A stretch of DNA of 64,000 nucleotides, taken from the NCBI GenBank assembly GCA_910587705.1, contig CAJUMX010000004.1, positions 1-64,000 on the forward strand, given 5' to 3'. The translations under genes and the position numbers were made by a program. This stretch comes from an uncultured Oscillibacter sp. (GTDB taxonomy: Bacteria; Bacillota; Clostridia; Oscillospirales; Oscillospiraceae). Positions 29,226-36,722 of the stretch are shown here, one piece after another (the first letter of the stretch is position 1; the number at the start of each line of letters is the position of its first letter). The notes beneath the pieces are model-generated. The model was not told where the DNA came from and did no database searches. It saw nothing but the letters and a program-made list of their open reading frames with translations.

Positions 29226-29401
29226 CGCTGTTCCTCATTGAAGCGCACATGAAATTTCTCCATTTGGCCGGGGACGAACCGCCTCGCAAGCCTCCAGAGC
29301 CCATAGCCGCAGAGGACACCCAAGACATTCAAAAGAATGTCGTCCATGTCAAAGGCCCGTCCCACGCAAAGCTGGCAGCTCTCAATTAAGCCGCCTTCCC
29401 A
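29222..29401 (-). pseudogene. C-terminal remnant of a VanZ-family gene
   Basis: Sixty codons, read on the minus strand, begin directly after the methyltransferase stop and in the same frame. They encode the typical VanZ end ESCQLCVGRAFDMDDILLNV followed by a glycine-rich helix and a charged tail. There is no start codon or N-terminal half. VanZ-like proteins are membrane proteins, some lowering glycopeptide binding. The stop overlaps the ecfA1 start by four bases. Confidence 0.8.
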
Positions 29402-30265
29402 TTACTCGCTGAACCACCTTCCCGTGGCTCCGCAGGGCAGAGCCAGGCCCGTGGCCGTGACGGGAAGGCCCAGTTCATCCCACGTACACTTCCCGCCGTA
29501 CTTCTCCTTCACCAGCAGGTTCAAAAGATATCCCAGCACCGACGGGGCCAGCCCTGTGGTATAAGAATTGATCAGCACAAACAGGGGCTTGTCCGACAGC
29601 ACTCCGGCGCAGAGCTTCACGAAGGGATACAGGTTTTCCTCCAGTTTCCAGACCTCCCCGCCGGGTCCCCGGCCATAGCTGGGCGGGTCCATGATGATGG
29701 CGTCGTAAGTCTTTCCCCGGCGGATTTCCCGCTCCACGAACTTGGCGCAGTCGTCCACAATCCAGCGGATGGGGGCCTCCCCCAGGCCGGAGAGTTTGGC
29801 GTTTTCCCGGGCCCAGGCCACCATGCCCTTGGCGGCATCCACATGGCAGACGCTGGCCCCGGCTTTGGCACAGGCCACGGTGGCCCCGCCGGTGTAAGCA
29901 AAGAGATTCAGCACCCGGACGGGCCGCCCGGCGTGTTTGATCTTCTCCGCGCAAAAGTCCCAGTTCACCGCCTGTTCCGGGAAGAGCCCCGTGTGCTTGA
30001 AGTTCATGGGCTTCACCTGGAAGGTCAGGTCTCCATAGCGGATTTTCCAGCTCTCCGGCAAGGCCTTTTTCTCCCAGTGGCCCCCGCCAGTGGAGGAGCG
30101 GAGATACCGTCCCCCCGCCTTCCGCCAAGCGGGATGCTCCCGGGGCGTCTCCCAGATGGCCTGAGGGTCTGGGCGCACCAGCACCTGACGGTCCCAGCGC
30201 TCCAGGCGCTCCCCGCCGCCGCAGTCCAGCAGCTCATAGTCCTCCCATCGGTCCGCAATCCACAT
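29402..30265 (-). CDS. Class I SAM-dependent methyltransferase (RlmI-like)
   Basis: 287 residues with a Rossmann methyltransferase domain: motif I NLFAYTGGATVACAKAGA, the acidic VDAAKGM, and the catalytic motif DPPSYGRG typical of 23S rRNA cytosine or guanine methyltransferases such as RlmI/RlmL-C. There is no PUA domain, and a short N-terminal region of about 110 residues precedes the fold. The rRNA target is inferred. A VanZ remnant follows its stop in frame. Confidence 0.85.
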   Translation of the reverse strand: MWIADRWEDYELLDCGGGERLERWDRQVLVRPDPQAIWETPREHPAWRKAGGRYLRSSTGGGHWEKKALPESWKIRYGDLTFQVKPMNFKHTGLFPEQAVNWDFCAEKIKHAGRPVRVLNLFAYTGGATVACAKAGASVCHVDAAKGMVAWARENAKLSGLGEAPIRWIVDDCAKFVEREIRRGKTYDAIIMDPPSYGRGPGGEVWKLEENLYPFVKLCAGVLSDKPLFVLINSYTTGLAPSVLGYLLNLLVKEKYGGKCTWDELGLPVTATGLALPCGATGRWFSE

Positions 30266-30386
30266 GGCCGGTCCTCCCTGTTCTCTATATAGTAAATCAG
30301 GTTATTATACCGCCCCTCTGGGCATTTCGTCAACCATTCCTTGCCGGATTTAGGAAGAAGCCACAAAAAGTTTCCAATTCTCCTTC

Positions 30387-30448
30387 TTGACATAGATAGA
30401 TTTTCGATATATAATGCGGATGCTGATATATCGAAAATCTATCTATGT
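30387..30448 (+). promoter_or_regulatory. PadR promoter with 22-bp perfect operator dyad
   Basis: TTGACA (30387-30392) and TATAAT (30410-30415) are 17 bases apart. A perfect 22-bp inverted repeat has arms 30390-30411 and 30427-30448 around a 15-base centre; it covers the spacer on the left and the start region on the right, ending at the ribosome-binding site. This is the expected autoregulatory site of the PadR repressor. Confidence 0.9.
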
Positions 30449-30459
30449 GGAGGTACTCT

Positions 30460-30807
30460 ATGGAACTGGACAAAAGCTTAGTCAGTGGGAGCATGTCCCT
30501 GCTGGTTTTGAAGCTGCTGGAGGACGGGGACCTGTACGGCTACCAGATGATCGAGGAACTGCGGCGGCGGAGCGACGACACCTTCCGCCTCAAGGCGGGG
30601 ACTCTCTACCCCCTCCTCCACAGCCTGGAGGAAAAGGGATTTGTCACCGCTTATGAGCAGACGGCGGAGTCCGGGAAAACCCGGCGGTATTACCACCTGA
30701 CCAAGCAGGGCCGGAGTGCGCTCCAAGAGAAGGAAATGGCCTGGAACACCTACGCCCGGGCCATGGGCCGTGTGCTGAAAGGGGGCGCGTGCCTTGCCGG
30801 AGCGTAA
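30460..30807 (+). CDS. PadR-family transcriptional regulator
   Basis: 115 residues: a winged helix with the PadR pattern YGYQMIEELRRRS, LKAGTLYPLLHSLEEKGFV and RRYYHLTKQGRSAL. The ATG at 30460 follows GTGGAGG; an ATG 15 bases earlier has no site. The downstream membrane-protein gene overlaps it by 14 bases, so this is a PadR plus target pair controlled by the dyad upstream. Confidence 0.93.
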   Translation: MELDKSLVSGSMSLLVLKLLEDGDLYGYQMIEELRRRSDDTFRLKAGTLYPLLHSLEEKGFVTAYEQTAESGKTRRYYHLTKQGRSALQEKEMAWNTYARAMGRVLKGGACLAGA

Positions 30808-32176
30808 GACCATCGCCGCCTATCTGGAGGCGGTGCAGGGGCAGATTCGCTGGAAGCGGGCCCGGCCCGTGCTGGTCCGGGAGCTGGAGCGGCACCTGGA
30901 GGACCAGCGGGACGATTTCCTGAAAGAGGGCAAGGCCCCCGATGAGGCAGAGCGGCTGGCGGTGGAGGACATGGGCGACCCGGTAAGCGTCGGCACGGAG
31001 CTGGACCGGGTACACCGGCCCCGGCCCCAGTGGGGGCTATTGGGGCTGACCCTTACTCTGGCGGTGATCGGAGCGGTCCTGCGGGTGGCCTTCTTCCAGT
31101 TTGGCGGCGACTATCATGACAAATTCACCCATGCGCTGGAGAAAGTCCTGCCCTCCCTGGGCCTGGGCACGACGGCGATGCTGGTCATGTATTTCTTGGA
31201 CGTCTCCCGGCTGGTCCGGCACGCCCGGGCTGTGTACGGCGGAGCTTTGGCAGTATCGCTCCTGCCCTTGGCGTTTCTGCATTCTAGTTATTGCACATAT
31301 TACATCACCCTTGCGGTGGTATTGGGCCCCCTCGCCTATGCGCTTTGGCTCTACAGCTTCCGAAATAAAGGCTGGAAAGGCTTTTTACTTACTATCCTGG
31401 GCGGCGGTTTCCTTGCGGTGTTCTGCCGCTATGGGTTCAATCTGGCAGGGCTGCTCCTGCTGCTGCTCTCTGGTCTGACCCTGACCCTCTACGCCGCAGG
31501 CCGGGACTGGTTCGGCGTGGGGCGCTGGAAAGGTGTGGGCGCAACGCTGGCCATCGCTTTCGGACTCCTGGCTTTTCTCCTTTTCAAGGGCTATCTCAAT
31601 TCCTTCCTGCTCCGGGTGATGATTGCCCTCCGGCCGGAGCTGGAGAAAGGGCACCGGGGTTACATGGGCTGGGTGCTGAAGATGTTCTGGGAGGACATTC
31701 CTCCCCTGCGGAGCGCCGGCGGCGAAACCGCCATGTCGGTCAACGCCGGGGCCCGGGTTTTTGGCGGCGGCCAGGAGTTTCGGCCCATCGACTTCTCCCA
31801 CGACTTCCTCCCCGCCTCCATAGCGGTGGCCTGGGGCTGGGTTCCCCTGGCGCTCCTGCTGGCGGCGCTGGTGGCTTTGCTTCTCTGGCTGCTGGTGAAG
31901 GGTCTGCGGCAAAGCTACCTTCCGGGCCATTTCGTGGTGCTGGCGGTGGTCCTGACCTTGGGGTTTCAGACCCTGTTCAGCGCGGCGCTGAATTTCGGCT
32001 TCGTTCTCCTCTCCGCCAGCCTGCCCCTGGTGGTGGGGAACTTCCAGACGGTTCTTGACATGGCCCTCATCGGCCTGGTCCTGTCGGTGTTCCGGGGGAA
32101 CTCCATTGCCCGGGAGGAGCCGGGCGGGCCAATCCCGCAGAGGAAACGGCTGCGGATCAAATTCGAATACCAATGA
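30794..32176 (+). CDS. Polytopic membrane protein: permease-prefix domain plus FtsW/RodA-like region
   Basis: 460 residues starting at TTG 30794 behind AAAGGGGG. Residues 1-75 are a soluble helical 'permease prefix domain 1' (LVRELERHLEDQRDDFLKE, AERLAVEDMGDPVSVG). About ten membrane helices follow. The end (IDFSHDFLPASIAVAWGW ... LSASLPLVVGNFQTVLDM) is laid out like the conserved end of FtsW/RodA/SpoVE lipid-II polymerases, though key residues differ. It is paired with PadR. Enzyme activity is doubtful; FtsW kinship is inferred from pattern only. Confidence 0.75.
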   Translation: MPERKTIAAYLEAVQGQIRWKRARPVLVRELERHLEDQRDDFLKEGKAPDEAERLAVEDMGDPVSVGTELDRVHRPRPQWGLLGLTLTLAVIGAVLRVAFFQFGGDYHDKFTHALEKVLPSLGLGTTAMLVMYFLDVSRLVRHARAVYGGALAVSLLPLAFLHSSYCTYYITLAVVLGPLAYALWLYSFRNKGWKGFLLTILGGGFLAVFCRYGFNLAGLLLLLLSGLTLTLYAAGRDWFGVGRWKGVGATLAIAFGLLAFLLFKGYLNSFLLRVMIALRPELEKGHRGYMGWVLKMFWEDIPPLRSAGGETAMSVNAGARVFGGGQEFRPIDFSHDFLPASIAVAWGWVPLALLLAALVALLLWLLVKGLRQSYLPGHFVVLAVVLTLGFQTLFSAALNFGFVLLSASLPLVVGNFQTVLDMALIGLVLSVFRGNSIAREEPGGPIPQRKRLRIKFEYQ

Positions 32177-32212
32177 AAAGAGCCTCCCCGCCAGCGGTGG
32201 GGAGGCTCTTTT
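32176..32212. terminator. Bidirectional terminator between convergent genes
   Basis: 14-bp perfect stem AAAAGAGCCTCCCC / GGGGAGGCTCTTTT, 9-base loop, T-runs on both sides. Confidence 0.9.
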
Positions 32213-32843
32213 ACACCTTCCGGATTGGATACCGGATAACAGTTTTCCACTTCTCCGGCAGGACTTTTCGGGCGTCGGTAAGATAGATTTCATGGTGCCG
32301 CCGGGCTTCACTCAGGTCGTTGACATAGCCTTGTTCCTGCAAAAATATGTCCATCTTCGCCACCGATTCCGGCTCGGAGTCGAAGGAACCCAGGTGCATG
32401 ATCTGGACGCAGAGGCCCTCCTCCACCGTCCAGAACTCCGCAGAGGAGCAGTCCAGCTTCTTTTTCCGGGAGGCTGTCTCCACCGCCCAGGTGAAGTCCG
32501 CCGGGGTCACAAAGTCCGGCAGGCGGATGGCGGAGGTCCAGAGGAAACCGTCCTTGTTTCCATAATCCATGCCGCCTCCCCCCTCCTGCCGCCAGAAGCC
32601 CTCCAGGGGCGGGACCACGTACTCAAAGAAGCCCTCGATGCGGTAGTCGCTCTTATAGCTCATTTTCAGGGTATAAGCCACGGCGTACAGCACATTCATA
32701 GTCTGCTGGTAGGCCCCGCCCTCCTGATTGGGGTCTCCTTTTCCGTTCACGGCGATATAGTTCATTTTGGGAATCGTCACAATCTCCGGTTTTCCCTTGG
32801 GCAGGTAAAACTCCTTGAACTCTTTTTTGAAATCAAAGGCCAT
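32211..32843 (-). CDS. GyrI-like small-molecule-binding protein
   Basis: A 210-residue stand-alone protein of the GyrI-like (SOUL-related) superfamily: MAFDFKKEFKEFYLPKGKPE, then IPKMNYIAVNGKGDPN, typical of the YdhN/GyrI-like cytosolic binding proteins, and a C-terminal HHEIYLTDARKVLPEKWKT. The ATG at 32843 is preferred (GGGGGATAC ahead of it); the upstream extension looks like promoter sequence. Ligand unknown. Confidence 0.8.
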   Translation of the reverse strand: MAFDFKKEFKEFYLPKGKPEIVTIPKMNYIAVNGKGDPNQEGGAYQQTMNVLYAVAYTLKMSYKSDYRIEGFFEYVVPPLEGFWRQEGGGGMDYGNKDGFLWTSAIRLPDFVTPADFTWAVETASRKKKLDCSSAEFWTVEEGLCVQIMHLGSFDSEPESVAKMDIFLQEQGYVNDLSEARRHHEIYLTDARKVLPEKWKTVIRYPIRKV

Positions 32844-32928
32844 ATGTATCCCCCTTTTCAACAAATAGTGTAACAGATTTTTGAGAAATCGCAAGAGAAT
32901 GTTATTTCTGGAAATCCGCGCCCAAATA

Positions 32929-32957
32929 TTGACCAAGGGACAAATTTCCTATATAAT
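32929..32957 (+). promoter_or_regulatory. Promoter of the SLH-GH25 gene
   Basis: TTGACC at 32929-32934 and TATAAT at 32952-32957, 17-base spacer. A leader of about 90 bases follows, with a GC-rich stretch and a T-run near 33005-33012. Confidence 0.75.
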
Positions 32958-33052
32958 AAGCAATTGTCAGCGAGGACCTCTGCCGCGGCCCCGACGGGCA
33001 GCGGTGTTTTTTTACCTATCATCTCGACAAAAACCGACGAAAGGAACCTGCT

Positions 33053-34825
33053 ATGCGATTGATTCGACTGCCCAAGCGCATCCTCTCCGGCCTCCTGGCC
33101 GGGGCCCTGCTCCTCACGCCCGCTTCGGCCTTCACCGACACAACCGGCCATTGGGCGGAATCCGCCGTCAACAAATGGAGCCAGGAGTACGGCGTGCTCC
33201 AGGGCTACGACGACGGGTCCTTTAAACCGGACGCCTCCATCACCCGGGGGGCCTTCGCCGGGATTCTGGACCGCTTCCTCCAATTCCAGGCCGCCGCCCC
33301 CGCCGGAACCTTCTCCGACACCAAGGGAAGCCGCTGGGAGGATTCCATCTTAAAGCTCAACGCCGCCGGGGTGTACCTGGGCAGCGAGGGCAAGGCCCTG
33401 CCGGGGGACAGCATCACCCGCCAGCAGGCCATGACCATGGTGGCCCGGGCCTTCCAGCTGGGTGGGAGCAGTGACGCGCTTGCTTATCACGACGAAGCCC
33501 AGGTGGCAAACTACGCCCGGCCTTACATCGCGGAGCTCACCGCCCGGGGCTGGATTACCGACGCGCTGGAGGGAAGCTTCCGCCCCACGGAATCCCTGAC
33601 CCGGGCGGAGCTGGTGAACCTGCTAAACAACATGATCCAGGTTCTGATTCAAACCAGTGGGGATTATTCCAGCAATGTGGAGGGCAGTCTCCTGATCAAC
33701 GCCGCCGGAGGCGCTGCCCTGTCCAACATGACCGTCTCCGGGGACCTGCTCATCGCCCCCGGCGTCACCGGGGCCGTCACCCTGGACAATGTGACCATTG
33801 CCGGAGAACTTCGCAATTTCAGCTTCGTTACGCCGCAGATCACCAATACTTCCACAGAGGCCCCCGTCACGCCGGTGGACCCGGTGACACCGCCTGCTCC
33901 GCCGGAGGAGCCGGGCACCCCGGGCTCAGGAGACGATTTCGACTGGGGCATCGTGGTGGTGCCCACTCCCGTGGACCCCAACGCCCCCTCTGTACCGGAA
34001 CAGCCCACCGGGCCTGGCATCCAGCCTGGCGAGGTCTACACCCCCAGCGTCCCCACTGGAGAGACCTTTGACTACAGCGACCGAAAAATCCCCGTCTACG
34101 CGGGCACGGAGCGGAGCCAGCTCCAGCACGGAGACTTTACCTGGTCCACAGAACATCCCGACCGGCTGGTCTACAACGGCAGTCAGTTCCGCACTCGCTT
34201 CGGCATTGACGTCTCCGCCTACCAGAACCGGGCCAGCGCAAACGAAACCATTGACTGGCAGGCCGTCCGGAACGACGGCGTGGACTTTGCCTTCGTCCGC
34301 ATCGGCCTTCGGGGCTATTCCTCTGGCAAGCTGGCGGAGGACGCCTTCTACCGCCAGAACATTGAAGGTGCGATGAATGTCGGGATTGAAACCGGCGTAT
34401 ACTTCTTCGCCCAGGCCATTACTGTGGAGGAAGCCATCGAGGAGGCGGACTTTGTTATCGAGCGCCTTCGGGGTCTGAATATCAACGGACCCGTGGCCTA
34501 TGACTGGGAGATGGGCAACGCCTCCTACCGGGTTTACGGCATTGACCCGGCGATGGCTACCGCCTGTGCCATCGCCTTCTGCAAGCGCATCCAGGAGGCG
34601 GGTTACACGCCCATGATCTACCAGAGCTCCTATGTGGGCTACGTAAAATATGACCAGGGCGCCATCGCCCCCTATCTCTGCTGGTTCCCCGAGTACAAGA
34701 GCGACCAGTCGGAAAAGCTCTGCCCCACCTACTACTATCAGCCGGACTACTGGCAGTTCTCCAGCAAGTGCTCCATTGCCGGAATCGGCGGCAATGTGGA
34801 CGCAAATATCCAGTTCATTCGATGA
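33053..34825 (+). CDS. Secreted SLH-domain GH25 muramidase
   Basis: 590 residues. A signal peptide (cleavage after PASA, residue about 26) is followed by three SLH repeats (about 27-80, 88-145, 150-205), which bind pyruvylated cell-wall polymers. Then come a short beta-solenoid-like stretch (NVTIAGELRNF), a Pro-rich linker (about 280-340) and a C-terminal GH25 lysozyme domain with FGIDVSAYQ, RIGLRGY and the catalytic YDWEMG. The protein should sit on the wall and cut peptidoglycan glycan strands. Confidence 0.93.
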   Translation: MRLIRLPKRILSGLLAGALLLTPASAFTDTTGHWAESAVNKWSQEYGVLQGYDDGSFKPDASITRGAFAGILDRFLQFQAAAPAGTFSDTKGSRWEDSILKLNAAGVYLGSEGKALPGDSITRQQAMTMVARAFQLGGSSDALAYHDEAQVANYARPYIAELTARGWITDALEGSFRPTESLTRAELVNLLNNMIQVLIQTSGDYSSNVEGSLLINAAGGAALSNMTVSGDLLIAPGVTGAVTLDNVTIAGELRNFSFVTPQITNTSTEAPVTPVDPVTPPAPPEEPGTPGSGDDFDWGIVVVPTPVDPNAPSVPEQPTGPGIQPGEVYTPSVPTGETFDYSDRKIPVYAGTERSQLQHGDFTWSTEHPDRLVYNGSQFRTRFGIDVSAYQNRASANETIDWQAVRNDGVDFAFVRIGLRGYSSGKLAEDAFYRQNIEGAMNVGIETGVYFFAQAITVEEAIEEADFVIERLRGLNINGPVAYDWEMGNASYRVYGIDPAMATACAIAFCKRIQEAGYTPMIYQSSYVGYVKYDQGAIAPYLCWFPEYKSDQSEKLCPTYYYQPDYWQFSSKCSIAGIGGNVDANIQFIR

Positions 34826-34826
34826 G

Positions 34827-34869
34827 AAAAGCGGCGGCGCATGGAAAAGCTCCATGCGCCGCCGCTTTT
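34827..34869 (+). terminator. Strong terminator after the GH25 gene
   Basis: 19-bp perfect arms (AAAAGCGGCGGCGCATGGA and complement), 5-base loop and TTTT. Positions 34870-35049 hold no supported gene. Confidence 0.9.
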
Positions 34870-35049
34870 GGGAAGGAGCGGTTTTGGTAAGACAGCATAA
34901 TCGGGCTCAAGCAGAATCGAAGTCCCGGTTCTTGACCTCACCTACCGTCATGGTCTTTCTCTTTTGCGGCGTGTTTCTTCCTCTGGCCATCCTTCTTTCC
35001 GCCGTGTATGTGGCGGCGGTCTTTCGCTGCGCGCGAAAGAAGCGGGCCT

Positions 35050-35868
35050 TTATTTCCGCTTCACAGGATAGCACACTTCCGTGACGAACTCCTCGGGATT
35101 CCGTGTCTCGTGGGGGCTGACATGGTAAATGTTGAAGTAGGGGCCGCCAAAGGTCCAGCCGTTGTCCTCCACCCAAGCCGCCACGGTCTCATTCACGGCG
35201 CTGAACTGGCTGTAGCTTCCCCGGAAGGTGGCGGAGGCCACCTGCACCGCCGGGACGGTCTTGAACTTCACGTGCTCCGTGTCGGTGTAGGTCCCTGTCA
35301 CCGTTTTCTGGATTTCTATATCCACGTCCCGCTCTTTGTATTCTTCGTCGTGATAGACGGCGGCACAGAGGTCCGGGCTGCCATCCTGAAGGTTCATCCG
35401 GGCGGTCTCTTGGCAGTAGATAGACCACAAATCTCCCTCCCGGTCATAGCTGGGGATGATCTGCCGGACGCTGGCCACATAGCGCTCCGGAATCGTTTTA
35501 ATGGTAACATCGTATTTCATCATCGTTTCGTCCTTTCTCAGTCGTTCTAAGGCTGTATCCAATAAGCGAAGCCGTTTCCGCGCCTCCTCCATCTCCTCCC
35601 AAGCCGATGCCCGCTGGAGCAGCAGGCAGCGCTCCAGCGCCCCGGGGTCATCGTAGCAGCCCAGCACCTCCCGGACGGCGGCCAGGGGAAAGCCCATATC
35701 CCGGAGAGCCCGGATGCGGTTGGCGACGGGGAGCTGGCGTTCGCTGTAATAGCGGTAGCCGGTATAGGGGTCGATGGAAGCCGGAGCCAACAGCCCGGCC
35801 TCGTCATAGCGGCGCAAGGAGCGGATGCTGACTTTGGATAGTTTTGAAAATTCGCCGATTTTCAGCAT
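35050..35868 (-). CDS. MerR-family regulator with GyrI-like effector domain
   Basis: 272 residues: a MerR winged helix (MLKIGEFSKLSKVSIRSLRR, YYSERQLPVANRIRALRDMGF), a coiled-coil dimer helix (about 85-115) and a C-terminal GyrI-like ligand-binding domain from about 120, as in BmrR-like multidrug-sensing regulators. The ATG at 35868 follows GGAGG by 8 bases. No target gene is adjacent. Confidence 0.9.
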   Translation of the reverse strand: MLKIGEFSKLSKVSIRSLRRYDEAGLLAPASIDPYTGYRYYSERQLPVANRIRALRDMGFPLAAVREVLGCYDDPGALERCLLLQRASAWEEMEEARKRLRLLDTALERLRKDETMMKYDVTIKTIPERYVASVRQIIPSYDREGDLWSIYCQETARMNLQDGSPDLCAAVYHDEEYKERDVDIEIQKTVTGTYTDTEHVKFKTVPAVQVASATFRGSYSQFSAVNETVAAWVEDNGWTFGGPYFNIYHVSPHETRNPEEFVTEVCYPVKRK

Positions 35869-36022
35869 AGAGGGTTCCTCCACAACGTTGTGAATTCTGA
35901 GCTCAGGAACAGAATACGCCCTCTCCCCAGGGGAGAGTCAAGGGGAGAATCCATAAAAATTTTATTCTTTGGCGAAGCCCGCCGGACCCTGTAGAAAATT
36001 TTTAAAAAATTCAAGGAAAGGC

Positions 36023-36052
36023 TTGACAAAACCGGGGTGCTTCTGCTATAGT
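36023..36052 (+). promoter_or_regulatory. Promoter of the tRNA cluster
   Basis: TTGACA at 36023-36028 and TATAGT at 36047-36052, 18-base spacer, 30 bases before tRNA-Met. Confidence 0.85.
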
Positions 36053-36081
36053 ATCATTTGTCCATTACGGATGGCAGACAT

Positions 36082-36158
36082 GGCGGCATAGCTCAGTTGG
36101 CTAGAGCATGCGGTTCATACCCGCAGTGTCCCCGGTTCAAATCCAGGTGCCGCTACCA
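36082..36158 (+). tRNA. tRNA-Met (CAT)
   Basis: 77 bases including encoded CCA. Acceptor GGCGGCA pairs with TGCCGCT, the anticodon loop is TTCATAC, and the T-arm has GGTTCAAATCC. The acceptor pairs fully (one G-T at the end), so it is an elongator-type or Ile-lysidine-type CAT tRNA; elongator Met is the simpler call. Confidence 0.93.
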
Positions 36159-36327
36159 AGCTTCCATGAAGCGCCGCAAGGCGCTTCATGGAACTCCGCT
36201 TCCCTATCTCTTATTCTTGTCTTTCGTATGATTCTCAATATTCTCAGATTTTTGAGGAAAAGGAAGGGCAAAGGAGTGCAGCATAGTTTTGCTAGAAACG
36301 AAAGCGGAGCGGATTTACCTCGACGAC

Positions 36328-36402
36328 GGCCCGTTGGTCAAGTGGTTAAGACACGGCCCTTTCACGGCTGTAACATGGGTTCGAATCCCGTACGGGTCAC
36401 CA
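36328..36402 (+). tRNA. tRNA-Glu (TTC)
   Basis: 75 bases including CCA. Acceptor GGCCCGT / ACGGGTC, anticodon loop CTTTCAC, T-loop GGTTCGAATCC. Confidence 0.95.
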
Positions 36403-36403
36403 C

Positions 36404-36438
36404 CCTATAAGACGCCGTAGAGCGCGGCGTCTTATAGG
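36404..36438 (+). repeat. Hairpin between tRNA-Glu and tRNA-Val
   Basis: 13-bp perfect arms CCTATAAGACGCC / GGCGTCTTATAGG with a 9-base loop directly after tRNA-Glu; no T-run, so more likely a processing signal than a terminator. Confidence 0.7.
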
Positions 36439-36460
36439 CAGAAAAATTGAATCGGTATCT

Positions 36461-36537
36461 GGAGGCTTAGCTCAGCTGGTTAGAGCGCATGCTTCACACG
36501 CATGAGGCCACTGGTTCGAGTCCAGTAGTCTCCACCA
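36461..36537 (+). tRNA. tRNA-Val (CAC), integration target of element 1
   Basis: 77 bases with encoded CCA. Acceptor GGAGGCT / AGTCTCC, anticodon loop CTTCACA with CAC. Its 3' 45 bases are repeated exactly at 57001-57045; the gene is intact because the element restores the 3' half on integration. Confidence 0.95.
36493..36537 (+). repeat. att core, left copy (within tRNA-Val)
   Basis: 45 bp identical to 57001-57045, running from the anticodon loop (TTCACAC) to the CCA end of tRNA-Val. This marks the left junction of element 1. Tyrosine integrases of this family often use the anticodon loop as crossover site. Confidence 0.93.
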
Positions 36538-36541
36538 TCGG

Positions 36542-36569
36542 CCCGTCGAAACTGTATGGTTTCGACGGG
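36542..36569 (+). terminator. Terminator just inside element 1
   Basis: 11-bp perfect arms CCCGTCGAAAC / GTTTCGACGGG, then TTTCCTCTGTTTTT. It ends transcription of tRNA-Val and would be brought by the element; element 2 has a counterpart at 57046-57082. Confidence 0.85.
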
Positions 36570-36623
36570 TTTCCTCTGTTTTTCACAACTTTTTAGTGAG
36601 GTTTATTTTTGGCTTTTCAGGCG

Positions 36624-36643
36624 GACCCACAAGTTGACCCACA
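36624..36643 (+). repeat. Arm-type repeat, left end of element 1
   Basis: GACCCACAAGTTGACCCACA: two copies of GACCCACA about 12 bp apart. The same 20 bases occur at 57132-57151 and a variant at 56866-56885, consistent with arm-binding sites of the integrase N-terminal domain. Confidence 0.65.
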
Positions 36644-36670
36644 CGGGAAAACGACCGGAGAGAACGAAAG

Positions 36671-36699
36671 AGCACCGGGCAGGAATCCTGCCCGGTGCT
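36671..36699. terminator. Hairpin after the element 1 integrase
   Basis: 13-bp arms AGCACCGGGCAGG / CCTGCCCGGTGCT with a 3-base loop between the att end and the integrase stop. Element 2 has the equivalent at 61225-61253. Confidence 0.75.
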
Positions 36700-36722
36700 G
36701 CTGTTTGAGGGCTTTCCCCCTC

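Noticed and set aside
34950..35084. 44-codon plus-strand hydrophobic frame beginning MVFLFCGVFLPLAILL
   Set aside because: No ribosome-binding site, no promoter, and it runs into the 3' end of the MerR gene; not enough support.
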